Of a DNA stretch of 13,265 nt, positions 13,201 to 13,265 are shown piece by piece (position 1 is the first letter of the stretch; each line of letters starts with the position of its first letter). This DNA is from Acetofilamentum sp. GTDB taxonomy: Bacteria; Bacteroidota; Bacteroidia; Bacteroidales; JAFGUD01. The stretch covers positions 1 to 13,265 of the forward strand of contig DYKL01000063.1 in assembly GCA_020722645.1 (NCBI GenBank), read 5' to 3'. Under the pieces are notes generated by a model. It did no database searches and had not been told where the DNA came from. It saw nothing but the letters and a program-made list of their open reading frames with translations. The position numbers and the translations under genes are program-made.

Positions 13201-13265
13201 CCAGACTTTTCGTCTCTGCGAGGTTTTGCGAAGCAGACCGGTTTGGGCTTGAGATTGCTTCGTGC
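13201..13265. repeat. Probable edge of a dispersed intergenic repeat
   Basis: This stretch is clearly richer in G+C than the A/T-rich surroundings. It contains CGAAGCA (13229-13235) and its inverse TGCTTCG (13256-13262), plus AGACTTTTCGTCT (AGAC/GTCT) at 13204-13216. Wording such as GCGAGG...GCGAAGCA and GAGATTGCTTCG is typical of short palindromic repeats scattered between bacterial genes. The element runs off the right edge. The assignment rests on pattern memory, not on a second copy in this window. Confidence 0.4.

Larger units (their letters stand above)
12994..13265. other. Gene-free right end with inverted repeats
   Basis: With the repeat tract at 12957-12993, the 315 bases 12951-13265 hold no credible gene on either strand. 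They contain two inverted repeats (13041-13070 and 13072-13105), a plain A/T-rich stretch (13106-13190) in which I see nothing, and a more GC-rich repeat-like end. No canonical promoter for the leftward subtilase gene was found here. Confidence 0.6.

Noticed and set aside
1..13265. CRISPR array, transposase, integrase, toxin-antitoxin pair, tRNA or rRNA
   Set aside because: No regularly spaced identical repeats, cloverleaf-like elements, DDE/tyrosine recombinase motifs or paired small antitoxin genes were seen. The tandem repeats present are degenerate and only 7-9 nt.

Overview
The window reads as chromosome of a Bacteroidota bacterium (a Bacteroidales or Marinilabiliales-like organism is likely; the genus cannot be told). 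The reasons are: low G+C by eye; A/T-rich leaders without Shine-Dalgarno sites; several promoters of the Bacteroidota form TTTG-N18-20-TAnnTTTG; a secreted protein with a type IX secretion (T9SS) C-terminal sorting domain; and the gene order purH, mreB, mreC, mreD, PBP2 gene, rodA, which is common in this phylum.

Left part (1-2048): a leftward promoter near 14-45 serves a gene lying beyond the left edge, and an imperfect palindrome (71-98) lies upstream of it. A terminator (131-152) ends a leftward monocistronic gene for a large T9SS-exported protein (172-1983), which has its own canonical promoter at 2014-2045.

Central part (2049-9302): a leftward cell-wall and cell-shape operon. Transcription starts at the promoter at 9255-9285 and runs mreB, mreC, mreD, mrdA (PBP2), rodA, dapD, then an mntP-like manganese exporter gene. 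MreB, MreC and MreD organise the elongasome. RodA polymerises glycan and PBP2 cross-links it. DapD makes a precursor of diaminopimelate, the cross-linking amino acid of the same wall. Most junctions are tight (TAAATG at mreC/mreD, 1 nt at rodA/dapD). The exception is the 116-nt mreD-mrdA gap, which is filled with degenerate 7-9-nt tandem repeats. The mntP gene appears to carry a one-base shift in a poly-T run near its start.

Right-centre (9324-10941): purH (AICAR transformylase/IMP cyclohydrolase), leftward, with a GTG start and a promoter so close that the mRNA would be almost leaderless. It is divergent from a small rightward gene.

Right part (10942-13265): a more accessory stretch. It holds a 132-residue coiled-coil protein with a striking Asn/Ile-rich tail, a signal-peptide-bearing Pmp3/YqaE-type membrane protein, a strong shared terminator (11911-11947), and a convergent secreted subtilisin-like protein whose catalytic Asp appears to be Glu. 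The last 315 bases have no gene. They hold a decayed 7-nt repeat tract, two inverted repeats, and what looks like the edge of a more GC-rich dispersed repeat.

No tRNA, rRNA, CRISPR array, transposase or integrase was seen. The best candidates for something undescribed are the Asn/Ile-tailed coiled-coil protein, the mntP frameshift at poly-T, and the atypical subtilase.
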